The notes under the pieces are model-generated. The model saw nothing but the letters and a program-made list of their open reading frames with translations, had not been told where the DNA came from and made no database searches. A stretch of 33,431 nucleotides of DNA. Origin: Candidatus Pacearchaeota archaeon (GTDB lineage: Archaea > Nanobdellota > Nanobdellia > Pacearchaeales > DTIR01). Positions 23,295-31,672 of this stretch are shown piece after piece (position 1 is the first letter of the stretch; every line of letters starts with the position of its first letter). The stretch is taken from the NCBI GenBank assembly GCA_016211995.1, contig JACRHU010000047.1, positions 1 through 33,431 of the forward strand. Reading direction: 5' to 3'. A program made the position numbers and the translations under genes.

Positions 23295-26200
23295 ATGGTT
23301 TCAAAAAAGGCAATAACTTTTATATTTTTAAGTTCTCTAATTATTTCTTCAGTCTTTTTAATTTTAATTTCGCAAAATATTGCCAAAGCAGTTTTGCCAA
23401 CCACAGAGCCAGGAGAAAGTTTTTCATTTACTATAGCTGCAGATGAAAGCTGGGATGATCCGAGGACTACACCTGCAGGGCAGCCATTTAATTTGACTTT
23501 ATTTACTATTGATACTCCGCACAATAGAGATGGGATTTCTAGCACAACTAACCCAGGATATCCTGGAATCTTTGCATATACTTATAATGAAGGTATCTTT
23601 TTTAATAATAAATCTCAGATGACTATAATCCCTTCAGCTTGGGGGTATAATACGAATACTCATGGAATCTATGATTTAGTCTATGGAGCATCATCGGGAT
23701 GGTATCCTGATACAAGAAGGTCTTGCACCACATCTGCACCATGCACTTTAGATTATCTTAATCCTTATCCAGACAGCAAACATATAATTGAGATGAATGT
23801 TTCATGCATTAATAGAGGATTTACTTTAAGAATAGGCTCTACTAACTTTGAAGGAAGATGTCCCTATACTACAAATCTTTCTATAATTTCTAATATTAAT
23901 AATATTACGCAAATGAGGGGATTAGATTCATCTACAGGTGCTTATCAAAATACAGCATTCTTTTTTATTAATGTTACATATAGAATGAATCATACACAGC
24001 CAATAGTATCTGATATACAAAATGGAGAGGTTAGTTTGAGTGATGGCAAAAAATCTTTAGGTAGTGTTAGCAGTTTTCTTGCCTCAAAATTAACTCATGG
24101 TGGAAATGTTATAAATCCTTCTGTGAGTTCTAGTGATGAATTTGTTAAATTGACTATTGAAAATGTTGCAGGAACTCCAACAGTTTTTGCATGTCTTGAT
24201 GGAGACAGGAACACAGTTTGCGACAAAGATGAACAATGCCCAAGTGCAGAATACATAAATATTGATGATGCAAGAAATGTGCCTGAAACGGATTATTCAA
24301 GCCCTTTATATAGAAAACAAGTATTTTTTGATATATGCAAAGATACAGATAGTGCCCATCCAGAAAGAAATGGATATTTTAATGAGTCATGGCAACTTTT
24401 TGCTAAAAATGTAACTCAAGGTTGTGTTATAACCTCAAATAGATTTTTATATTATTGCCCAGGACCTTTATTAACAAGGGCAGTAGTAGCAATTTTTCTG
24501 CATAACGCATATGATTTTAAATCTCTTCCTAATAAATTTGGAAGCGATTATTTTGATGATATCTTAGCTTCTGGAATAAGTAATACAATGAATAGAAGTA
24601 TTGGTTTTATATGGGAAAAAAAGGTTACATTAGGATGCTGTGCTGGAGCAGAATGCTCAGGTGGAACTGGTACTCTTTTTTATTGCCCTAATAATTATTT
24701 AACAAGAGTAGAGTTAGCTGTATTTATTGTAAGAACTGCTAATTCAACTGATTCTCATAGAAGTGACTCTGTTTGCTCAAACAGGGTTGTATGTTTTAAT
24801 GACATACCTTCATCAATTCAATTTACAGACATGACTCTTAATGGTGATCCAAGTTGTGGTACTGGCAGCCCTCCAAAAGTATGTTATGACCCTGAATTTA
24901 TTAATTCAACGAGATGGATTAAATGGAAAGGTATAACTACAGGTTGTACAGCAACTACTTTCTGTCCAACTGTACAAGCTAGCAGGGGAATGGTTGCTAA
25001 AATGTTAGGCAGTGGGCTTCAATATATAAATATCCAACAGGTTATTCCGAGTCAGGGTGACTTAATCTGGGCAGATATGCACATTCCTCCAATATATGGG
25101 ATAATTTCAGCAGAAAGAAATGATTCTGTGCAACTTATTTGGAAGAATATGGATCCAACATTTGAAAACAATAAAATTAAATTCACTATCAATGATTTTG
25201 ACACAAGCACTTCTAATCCTGACTGTACTACATCATGGGGAGATAAAATATTTTATACTACTGCAACAAAACTGCCAGATAATACTGTTCAGGCAAATAT
25301 CACCTGGAGAGCAAGAACTTGTTTTAACCCGACTGAAAGAAATCCAACCAACTTAAATTTCAGTGTACAAAGAGTAGACTCTTCTTTACAACCTATTTCT
25401 TCTAGCATTGATTCATCATCAATCACAATAAACTCGCCAGATAATGATGCTAGCCCAACAGCAGTAATAAAGGTCCCAAAATATAACTTTCCTTTGACAA
25501 TATATGGGCCAACAAATTTGGATGGAAATATTTTTAATATAGAGCCTCCGCAGACATCAGTTTCTGTCGGTTTCCAGTCAGATTCACAGGATGCTGATGA
25601 TTATTTAATCGAGCAGTGGAAAATATGGAATGACTCAACAGCTGATAACCCAATCACAGGAACAGGAAGGCAATTTTCAAGCACATTTTCAAAATACGTG
25701 AGCGGGCAATATTGGGTTAATTTAACTGTAACAGAAGATGGAGCATCATACAACAGAAACAAAAAAGCAAGCGCACTTTCATTATTTTATGTAAATCAGA
25801 CCAATGCAAATGATCCTCCATTTACTTGGATAAGCAATCCAAAAGAAGGAGAAGAATTTGAAGCTAATCCAATATGGTTTAATGCAACTTATAGCTGGGA
25901 TGATGAAACTCCATTCATTAATCTAAATTTCTCATGGCTATTTGATGATGGTGTTAAGTATTCTGCAAAAGGATTTGTAGGAGCAAACCTCTCAAAGAAT
26001 TTCTCATCACCAGGGCCGCACTGGGCAAAGTTAAAAGTAATAGATAATAATCCAATTCCATTGTCTTCTAAAGCTAGTGTTAATTTTTTAATTAAAGGTT
26101 GCAAGTTAGGCGATATTTATGAGTTTAAGAATTCTTGCTTCTCTGATAGGATTCACTATTGCACCTCAACTCTTGAGATTAAGAACACAATGAATGATTT

Positions 26201-26837
26201 AGGTGCTTGTAAAGGTGCAGATAATACATATAACACAGCAGATGATTGTTGCCCTAGAGACTATAAATGTGATCCTGATCCAACAATCAATAAATGTATT
26301 CCACGAACAACAGAGTGCAGTGGCTGGACAGATGAAGCTACTTGTATAGCTAATGGCTGTTTCTGGAAAGATGGCATCTGCCAGCCTAGTTCAGTTATGT
26401 TATCATGCTCTGATTATTTAACTCAAGAGTTATGTGAGACAGATCCTTTAACACTTGGAAAAGAAGGAGGAGTTGGTTTAGGAACAGAAATCTGTGGAAC
26501 AACACAAGGAAATTATATTATAACTAGCTGTGCATGCAAGTGGGTAAACAATTTATGCCAATTGAATTATCTTTTACAAAAGGCAATTAATCCATATGAG
26601 CCACCAACAGCGGTATGTGACAAATATTTTTCATTGACTCCTTGTGTAGATGGAAAAAGAATAGAGAGCTGGATTGCTACAAGAGACCCAACAGCTTCAG
26701 AAGACCCATTATGTTCTGATGGATCCAAAGAGATTACTTGTGGATTTGCTTCATCAAAACTTCCTTTCTTTGGAACAATTAGCTTCATAATTGCTGTTGC
26801 ATTAATAGTTCTGTATTATTCTTTGAGAAGAAGATAA
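23295..26837 (+). CDS. Large secreted surface protein with SLH-like repeats and C-terminal anchor
   Basis: 1180 aa. A Sec signal peptide (MVSKKAITFIFLSSLIISSV, to about residue 31) is followed by a long extracellular region. Three Cys-containing SLH-like repeats occur near residues 375, 444 and 546 (TQGCVITSNRFLYYCPGPLL then TRAVVAIFL; GTLFYCPNNYLTRVELAVFI; TTGCTATTFCPTVQASRGMV). PKD/Ig-like domains lie at about 750-940 (YSWDDETPFINLNFSWLFDD). A Cys-rich region follows (about 950-1140). The C-terminus is one membrane helix ending in arginines (LPFFGTISFIIAVALIVLYY then SLRRR), a plain anchor or sorting-type signal. Probably an envelope or S-layer-associated protein. No catalytic motif was seen. 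Confidence 0.8.
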   Translation: MVSKKAITFIFLSSLIISSVFLILISQNIAKAVLPTTEPGESFSFTIAADESWDDPRTTPAGQPFNLTLFTIDTPHNRDGISSTTNPGYPGIFAYTYNEGIFFNNKSQMTIIPSAWGYNTNTHGIYDLVYGASSGWYPDTRRSCTTSAPCTLDYLNPYPDSKHIIEMNVSCINRGFTLRIGSTNFEGRCPYTTNLSIISNINNITQMRGLDSSTGAYQNTAFFFINVTYRMNHTQPIVSDIQNGEVSLSDGKKSLGSVSSFLASKLTHGGNVINPSVSSSDEFVKLTIENVAGTPTVFACLDGDRNTVCDKDEQCPSAEYINIDDARNVPETDYSSPLYRKQVFFDICKDTDSAHPERNGYFNESWQLFAKNVTQGCVITSNRFLYYCPGPLLTRAVVAIFLHNAYDFKSLPNKFGSDYFDDILASGISNTMNRSIGFIWEKKVTLGCCAGAECSGGTGTLFYCPNNYLTRVELAVFIVRTANSTDSHRSDSVCSNRVVCFNDIPSSIQFTDMTLNGDPSCGTGSPPKVCYDPEFINSTRWIKWKGITTGCTATTFCPTVQASRGMVAKMLGSGLQYINIQQVIPSQGDLIWADMHIPPIYGIISAERNDSVQLIWKNMDPTFENNKIKFTINDFDTSTSNPDCTTSWGDKIFYTTATKLPDNTVQANITWRARTCFNPTERNPTNLNFSVQRVDSSLQPISSSIDSSSITINSPDNDASPTAVIKVPKYNFPLTIYGPTNLDGNIFNIEPPQTSVSVGFQSDSQDADDYLIEQWKIWNDSTADNPITGTGRQFSSTFSKYVSGQYWVNLTVTEDGASYNRNKKASALSLFYVNQTNANDPPFTWISNPKEGEEFEANPIWFNATYSWDDETPFINLNFSWLFDDGVKYSAKGFVGANLSKNFSSPGPHWAKLKVIDNNPIPLSSKASVNFLIKGCKLGDIYEFKNSCFSDRIHYCTSTLEIKNTMNDLGACKGADNTYNTADDCCPRDYKCDPDPTINKCIPRTTECSGWTDEATCIANGCFWKDGICQPSSVMLSCSDYLTQELCETDPLTLGKEGGVGLGTEICGTTQGNYIITSCACKWVNNLCQLNYLLQKAINPYEPPTAVCDKYFSLTPCVDGKRIESWIATRDPTASEDPLCSDGSKEITCGFASSKLPFFGTISFIIAVALIVLYYSLRRR

Positions 26838-26880
26838 TAGTAGTTCTATATTATTCTTTAAGGCAAAGAAGAAAATAATA
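26806..26880 (+). repeat. Tandem duplication of the gene 3' end, period 35 bp
   Basis: tagttctgtattattctttg (26806-26825), running through the stop codon (agaagaagataata), recurs as tagttctatattattcttta (26841-26860) followed by a similar aaagaagaaaataata. The first copy is coding and the second is not. Confidence 0.65.
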
Positions 26881-27137
26881 CTTGGTGAAAATTCTAAATT
26901 ATGATAAGGCGAGTAGAACAAATAGATATTTTTATTAAGTATTAGCTTAAGTGATGGAATTTAGGTGATAGAGAAAATCAGGAAAGAGAAAGAAGATAAA
27001 TCAAGATAGGAGATCAGGATAGGAAGGAGAGATATTCTATCTACCTGTTATTTTTAATTTTCATTTTTATCCTGTTTTTTCCTCGAAATCTTTATAAATA
27101 TCATTTTTGTATTACTATAAAGATAAAAGGGGTTTGA
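26881..27137 (+). promoter_or_regulatory. Purine-rich intergenic region and promoter of the 930-aa gene
   Basis: No ORF or structured RNA recognised. About 26950-27035 is strongly purine-rich. A TATA-like ctttataaatatc (27088-27100) predicts a start near 27122, and an SD-like aaaggggtt precedes the ATG at 27138, so this gene has a short leader. Confidence 0.4.
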
Positions 27138-29930
27138 ATGAAAAGAACATTTATGTCAGAAATACAAAGCATTTCTGAGCATCCTAAAAACCAGACTAAC
27201 AAATCACACTCTAAAGAACGTGGTAAAAATCAAAAGGTTTTTTTGATTTTGATAATTTTAGTAGGCATAGCTTTTCTAAGTCTTGCAAATGCACTTGTTA
27301 TTACTGGTGCTCTGAATACATTTAATTTAACTAAAACAAGCTATGCTCCGGGGGAGTTACTGCAAGGAACAATGAATATAAGCTTGAGAGATGAGCTGAT
27401 TGATAGCATTGTGAAAACAAGTTTGATTAATTTTCAGACAAAACTTATTGATTTTTTAAATAATACTGACCTAGTTGCAGGAAAAGATTATATATGCAAT
27501 CCTGCCAGTTGTGGAAGTTTCTATGATGTTAGAGGAACTCCAGAAAAAATCAAGACAATAATGAGTAAGATAGTCGGTCCCATGGTTGTAGGCAAGAATC
27601 TAGAAATCAAACCCCAAGCATTAACATTTAATGTTTCAGCAGCAGAAACTAGCTCTTTAATATTCACAAGCAGCCCTGTTAAAATTGATTTGCTCAATGA
27701 TGGAACAATAGACTGGATGTATCTTGATGCATCAGATTCTTTTGCTGCAAAATTATACAGCCCTTGTTACACAGAAGTGAATGCTACAAGAGACTTTTTA
27801 ATTGATGCAAATGGTTTTTGCCAGAAAATAAATTTACCAGAATCTTCAAAATTTAAGATTAATGCATTAGTCAGAAAAACAGGAACAGCAGAAGGAAATT
27901 TATATGTTTCGCTATATGACAAGGAAGCAGATTATGCAAGTGACTGGTGTGATATGCCAGAGCCTACTTCTACAACTTATTCAGAGATAAGCTGTATAGC
28001 AGATTTTACTTCTACTGGTGACGGAGAGTATTATGTATGTATAAAAGATACAGAGTCAGATTATGCTTACAAGATAAAAGGTGAAACAACTGATGAAAAA
28101 ATATCCAAGGAAGCATGTCCTGGAGGATATAGGGGATTGCCTCAGGATGCTAGTTCAGATAAAGCAGATGTTGCAATATCCGTGAATGCAGCGTATATTG
28201 CTCCATTTACAAAAACCCTTGTATTTAATTCAGAAGAATTTGATAAAACACATTCTGGAACATTACGAGAGTACTTGCAAGATTATATTTCAAACAAATA
28301 TGGAAATGATTGCATTACAAATAAATGCATAATTCCAATAAATATAACATCAAAAATTTCTATTAGGATAAGCAATTTAGATATTGCTTATTGCTCTGGC
28401 TCTTTATGCGAAACAACTGAATATATGTATGATGTTGTAACGAGCAATGCGAAAATTAAGATGAATTATACAATGCTACCAATTCAAGCTGCAAATCTTT
28501 CTGCTCCAAAAACTCCGGCAAATTACACTGCCAGAGTTTTTATAGGAGACAAAGAAATAGGCACAGCAGAGATAACTGTAGAAAAAGTTCCTATTGTTGT
28601 GGCAATTACCCCTAAAATAATTCCTGCTGCGACACCCACAATAATTATTGCGCTTGTAAATTCTACATTCAATGTAACTAAATTTGAATGGACTTTTGGT
28701 GACGATAGCAGTGAAACAACAACATCAAATACTGTCAGCCATACCTACACAAGCACAGGAACATTCAAAATTTCTGTTAAAGTAACTGATATTAGAGATA
28801 AGAGTTCAACAAGTTATTTCACAGTCATAGCAGGCTCACCAAAAGATATGATTAACTCTTCAATAACTCAGAAAACTAAGCAAGTTGATGATTTTGTTTC
28901 TACATTAAACAGCTATCCTGATTGGGAAATTCCTATAATAAAACAGGTAGCAGGGATAGATGGGATTAAAGCTACGATAAATACAGCCAAGACAAGTTTT
29001 AGTACAGCAACAACAGAAGAAGAATATTTACAAATCATGTCTACCTTATCTTCTTTATCAATCCCTGTAACTATATCGGCTGTATCAACTACTAGTGAAT
29101 TTGAATATCCTGTTGACCCTAATAAAGTTGATCCAGATTTGGTAAGCAAGGCTGGAGCAGGAAGTTATGATCCAGAAAAGACAGATGAAGTAAGAAACGC
29201 AATTGCAGGATGGGCAACAGATAATTTGAATATCAAATTACAAGGGACTGTTTTTGATATCAAAAAAGAAGATAAAACTGATGATTATGTTTCTGTAATC
29301 AATCTGAAAGTAAACCCTAAAACAAGCATAAATGATTCTTTTCTTATTATTTTAGCTGACTACCAAAAAACAAAATTTGCAGATAATTATAATCAGAAGA
29401 ATATCGACGGTTATATAGCAATTACATTAAAATCTGGCAATTTTGAATTTGCAATTCCTGGCAGAATAGACCTTTCTGATTTTGACTTATTTATCTCTCC
29501 AAACTTTGAGGATTTAGGGGCAGGGATAGTAATAGAATGCAATGACAATGGAATATGCGAGTCAGATTTAGGAGAGAATTACAAGAACTGCAGAGTGGAC
29601 TGCAAACCAATTGGTATAGGCATTTTCCTGGCAATAGGATTAATTGTATTTGTTTTTATTCTTTATTTATTCTTAGGCTGGTGGTATGAAACTAAATATG
29701 AATCTTATTTATTCAAGAACAGGCAGGATTTAGCTAATATAATCTTATTCGTTTCTAATGCATTGAATCGTGGAGTAGATGAAAAAGAGATGCGGGAAAA
29801 ACTGAAAAAAGCAGGATGGAATGGCGAGCAGATAGAATATGCAATAAATAAAGTTAAAGGGAAAAAGATGGGAATGCCTGCTTTAAGAAGAGGAATAAAA
29901 AAGAAGCAAATAGAGCTAGGAAGAAGATAG
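27138..29930 (+). CDS. Large membrane-anchored surface protein with PKD domain
   Basis: 930 aa. A basic N-terminal tail is followed by a membrane segment or long signal (VFLILIILVGIAFLSLANAL, about residues 36-55). The extracellular part is about 770 residues and includes a PKD domain near 510-560 (WTFGDDSSETTTSNTVSHTY). A Cys/Asp motif (CNDNGICESDLGENYKNCRV) precedes a second membrane helix (about 826-850, IGIFLAIGLIVFVFILYLFL). The cytoplasmic tail (about 80 residues) has a short helical motif (EMREKLKKAGWNGEQIEYAI) resembling small UBA-like modules at the C-termini of archaeal membrane proteins. No catalytic motif was seen. Probably an envelope or adhesion protein. Confidence 0.75.
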   Translation: MKRTFMSEIQSISEHPKNQTNKSHSKERGKNQKVFLILIILVGIAFLSLANALVITGALNTFNLTKTSYAPGELLQGTMNISLRDELIDSIVKTSLINFQTKLIDFLNNTDLVAGKDYICNPASCGSFYDVRGTPEKIKTIMSKIVGPMVVGKNLEIKPQALTFNVSAAETSSLIFTSSPVKIDLLNDGTIDWMYLDASDSFAAKLYSPCYTEVNATRDFLIDANGFCQKINLPESSKFKINALVRKTGTAEGNLYVSLYDKEADYASDWCDMPEPTSTTYSEISCIADFTSTGDGEYYVCIKDTESDYAYKIKGETTDEKISKEACPGGYRGLPQDASSDKADVAISVNAAYIAPFTKTLVFNSEEFDKTHSGTLREYLQDYISNKYGNDCITNKCIIPINITSKISIRISNLDIAYCSGSLCETTEYMYDVVTSNAKIKMNYTMLPIQAANLSAPKTPANYTARVFIGDKEIGTAEITVEKVPIVVAITPKIIPAATPTIIIALVNSTFNVTKFEWTFGDDSSETTTSNTVSHTYTSTGTFKISVKVTDIRDKSSTSYFTVIAGSPKDMINSSITQKTKQVDDFVSTLNSYPDWEIPIIKQVAGIDGIKATINTAKTSFSTATTEEEYLQIMSTLSSLSIPVTISAVSTTSEFEYPVDPNKVDPDLVSKAGAGSYDPEKTDEVRNAIAGWATDNLNIKLQGTVFDIKKEDKTDDYVSVINLKVNPKTSINDSFLIILADYQKTKFADNYNQKNIDGYIAITLKSGNFEFAIPGRIDLSDFDLFISPNFEDLGAGIVIECNDNGICESDLGENYKNCRVDCKPIGIGIFLAIGLIVFVFILYLFLGWWYETKYESYLFKNRQDLANIILFVSNALNRGVDEKEMREKLKKAGWNGEQIEYAINKVKGKKMGMPALRRGIKKKQIELGRR

Positions 29931-30084
29931 AGAGAAATAAAGAGAGATAAAATAGAATAAAAAATAGAAAAACGAAAGATTTAATAATCATAATTGGCAA
30001 GATTAAAACTTAAACAAAAGAAAGAGAGTAGAAATAGATAACCAAATAAAATTAAAACTTAAACAAAAAATAAAAAGGTGAAAA
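29931..30084 (+). repeat. Intergenic region with a 49-bp-spaced repeat
   Basis: attaaaacttaaacaaaa occurs at 30002-30019 and 30051-30068, spacing 49 bp. The rest is A-rich. The second copy is followed by aaaaaggtg (SD-like) before the GTPase ATG at 30085. Confidence 0.55.
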
Positions 30085-30732
30085 ATGCAGATAAAAATAA
30101 TCCCGAATTTTTTTAAGAGAATTTTCGCTTCATTATTCAAGAAAAAGAAGCACATTCAGCTTGGTTTTTATGGACCTCCAAATGCAGGAAAAACCTCTCT
30201 TGCTAACAGAATATGCAAAGATTGGACAGGCGAAGAGCTAGGAACAGTTACAAAGATTCCTCATGAAACAAGAGAGATACAAATCAAAGAGAAAGTGGAT
30301 ATTAATTTTAAAGGAAGACAGCTGACTTTCAAGCTTGTAGACACACCAGGGATTGCTACAAAAATAGATTACGAAGAGTTTTTGAAATTCGGCCTAACAA
30401 AAAAAGAAGCTAAAGGTAGAGCAAAAGAGGCAACAAAAGGAGTCATTGAAGCAATTAAATGGCTTGATGACATGGATGCTATTATTGTTGTCTTGGACGC
30501 AACATTAAACCCATATAGCCAAGTTAATATAACTATAATCGGAAATATTGTTGCAAGAAGAATTCCTGTGCTTATAGTTGCTAATAAAATTGATTTGCAT
30601 AAAGCAGATACTAAGAAGATTGAGGCTGCTTTTCCAGAATACGAGGTAGTTGGAATAAGCGCAAAGTTAGGGAAGAATATGGAAGAATTTTACGAATCAC
30701 TTTTCAGGCTTTCAAAAAAGAGGAAAGGATAA
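30085..30732 (+). CDS. arvA: Era-like small GTPase, OapA/ArvA family
   Basis: 215 aa. G1 GFYGPPNAGKTS (P-loop residues 30-38), G3 DTPG (86-89), G4 NKID (about 167) and G5-like SAK. The N-terminus (IIPNFFKRIFASLFKKKK) is amphipathic and basic and could bind membrane; that is inference. Archaeal Era-like GTPases next to DUF2073 and Zn-ribbon DUF2072 proteins are the OapABC (origin-associated) set, renamed ArvABC after the GTPase was shown to be needed for extracellular vesicle formation in Haloferax. Both partners are present here. The assignment rests on motif plus neighbourhood. Confidence 0.85.
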   Translation: MQIKIIPNFFKRIFASLFKKKKHIQLGFYGPPNAGKTSLANRICKDWTGEELGTVTKIPHETREIQIKEKVDINFKGRQLTFKLVDTPGIATKIDYEEFLKFGLTKKEAKGRAKEATKGVIEAIKWLDDMDAIIVVLDATLNPYSQVNITIIGNIVARRIPVLIVANKIDLHKADTKKIEAAFPEYEVVGISAKLGKNMEEFYESLFRLSKKRKG

Positions 30733-30778
30733 AAGGAGGTTGAAAGATAAAAGCAAATGCATTAGTAGCTAATGTGAC

Positions 30779-30891
30779 AATAAGCGAGCCATGACAAGCT
30801 CGCACATTTGCAAGCAATCATAAAAACTAAAATGTTTTTAGGATCCTAAAAATCGTAAGATTTTTATGATGTCAATTGCTTGGGGCTTATT
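30779..30891 (+). repeat. Structured repeat, copy C (most complete)
   Basis: Outer stem AATAAGC/GCTTATT (30779-30785 and 30885-30891). Hairpin a GCGAGC/GCTCGC (30784-30803, loop CATGACAA), sharing a G-C with the outer stem, then linker ACATTTG. Stem b CAAGCAAT/ATTGCTTG (30811-30818 and 30875-30882) encloses hairpin c TAAAAAC/GTTTTTA (30821-30840), GGATCC (30841-30846), hairpin d TAAAAATC/GATTTTTA (30847-30866) and TGATGTC. The 3' edge overlaps the TATA-like box of the DUF2073 gene, so it is unlikely to be a leader riboswitch for that gene. Confidence 0.75.
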
Positions 30892-30910
30892 AAATATCTA
30901 ATAATAAAAA

Positions 30911-31297
30911 ATGGCTAAACTATCTTTAACAATTCAGTTTATACCTTATTCAGAGATAGAATCTTTAACTCCAACAGAAAGAATAAAGAAACTGCTGAAA
31001 ATAGTCCTTGACAATAAAATTGTGTTACTACAAGGAAAACTTAAAGCAGAGGAAGAAGCTAGGCTCATAGAAGATACAATGGTCTTGATAGGTAATGTTA
31101 AAGGTTTCAAAGGTGTAGAGCTTGCAGTGCTTGCACCAAAAGCAGGTACTTCTCCTATATTTAGCAGGATGAGGAAAGGAATTGCTAAACTTCTTGTAGG
31201 AGCACAAGATGTTATAACAATAATCGGACCAGCAACACTTGTAAGAGAAATTAAAAAAGATCCAAGCAAGATAGAATTGTTCTTGAAAGGCAAGTAA
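30911..31297 (+). CDS. arvB: DUF2073 protein, OapB/ArvB family
   Basis: 128-aa soluble alpha/beta protein. MAKLSLTIQFIPYSEIESLT, then LAVLAPKAGTSPIFSRMRKG and VGAQDVITIIGPATLVREIK, match the archaeal DUF2073 family, the usual partner of the Era-like GTPase upstream. Its biochemical role is unknown; it is expected to act with the GTPase in the Oap/Arv set. TATA-like cttattaaatatc (30886-30898) is about 20 bp before the ATG and overlaps the end of structured repeat C. Confidence 0.85.
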   Translation: MAKLSLTIQFIPYSEIESLTPTERIKKLLKIVLDNKIVLLQGKLKAEEEARLIEDTMVLIGNVKGFKGVELAVLAPKAGTSPIFSRMRKGIAKLLVGAQDVITIIGPATLVREIKKDPSKIELFLKGK

Positions 31298-31310
31298 TTA
31301 GTTCTTAAGA

Positions 31311-31610
31311 TTATTTATAATTTTTTATTCTATTCAAGACATTAAGAAAACCTTGGTGATTTAATTCATTTCCGTCTCTTTTATCGCTTATCTGCTTGAG
31401 AATACTTATTTCTTTGTCAATGCAATCAACATATTTTTGATAGCCTGGACATTCTGATAAAGATATCCATTCTTTGATTGTTTCTAAATCGAATATGAAA
31501 CCAGTATGATTTAAGTCAGAGCCATTTCTTCTTTCACTTATTCTATTGAGTTTTTCAGTTTCTTGTTTAATTAACTCATTGACTACTTCTGAAATTTTCA
31601 TAGTTTCCAT
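31311..31610 (-). CDS. Small uncharacterised protein with an internal repeat
   Basis: 99 aa from ATG 31610 (METMKISEVVNELIKQETEK). The track ORF extends upstream through a TATA-like gtttataaac on the minus strand (31632-31641), which sits about 27 bp from 31610, so the shorter start is preferred. Two similar segments, LNRISERRNGSDLNHTGF and LKQISDKRDGNELNHQGF, show an internal duplication of about 45 residues. It is helical and soluble, and I do not recognise a family. It lies downstream of the 219-aa gene on the same strand but has its own promoter-like box. Confidence 0.6.
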   Translation of the reverse strand: METMKISEVVNELIKQETEKLNRISERRNGSDLNHTGFIFDLETIKEWISLSECPGYQKYVDCIDKEISILKQISDKRDGNELNHQGFLNVLNRIKNYK

Positions 31611-31672
31611 AGAATGGTGTGCATAACTAAAGTTTATAAACCTTATGATGAAAAAGGATTTTTTATTATTTC

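Noticed and set aside
30733-30775. Strong aggaggt motif after the GTPase stop, suggesting a small gene
   Set aside because: Only a ten-codon TTG frame follows; the motif is better explained as part of the duplicated 3' end of the GTPase gene.
7720-30870. C/D-box or kink-turn RNA reading of the GGATCC and TGATG blocks in the structured repeats
   Set aside because: TGATG resembles box C, but no matching box D (CTGA) or sheared G-A arrangement is consistent across the four copies.
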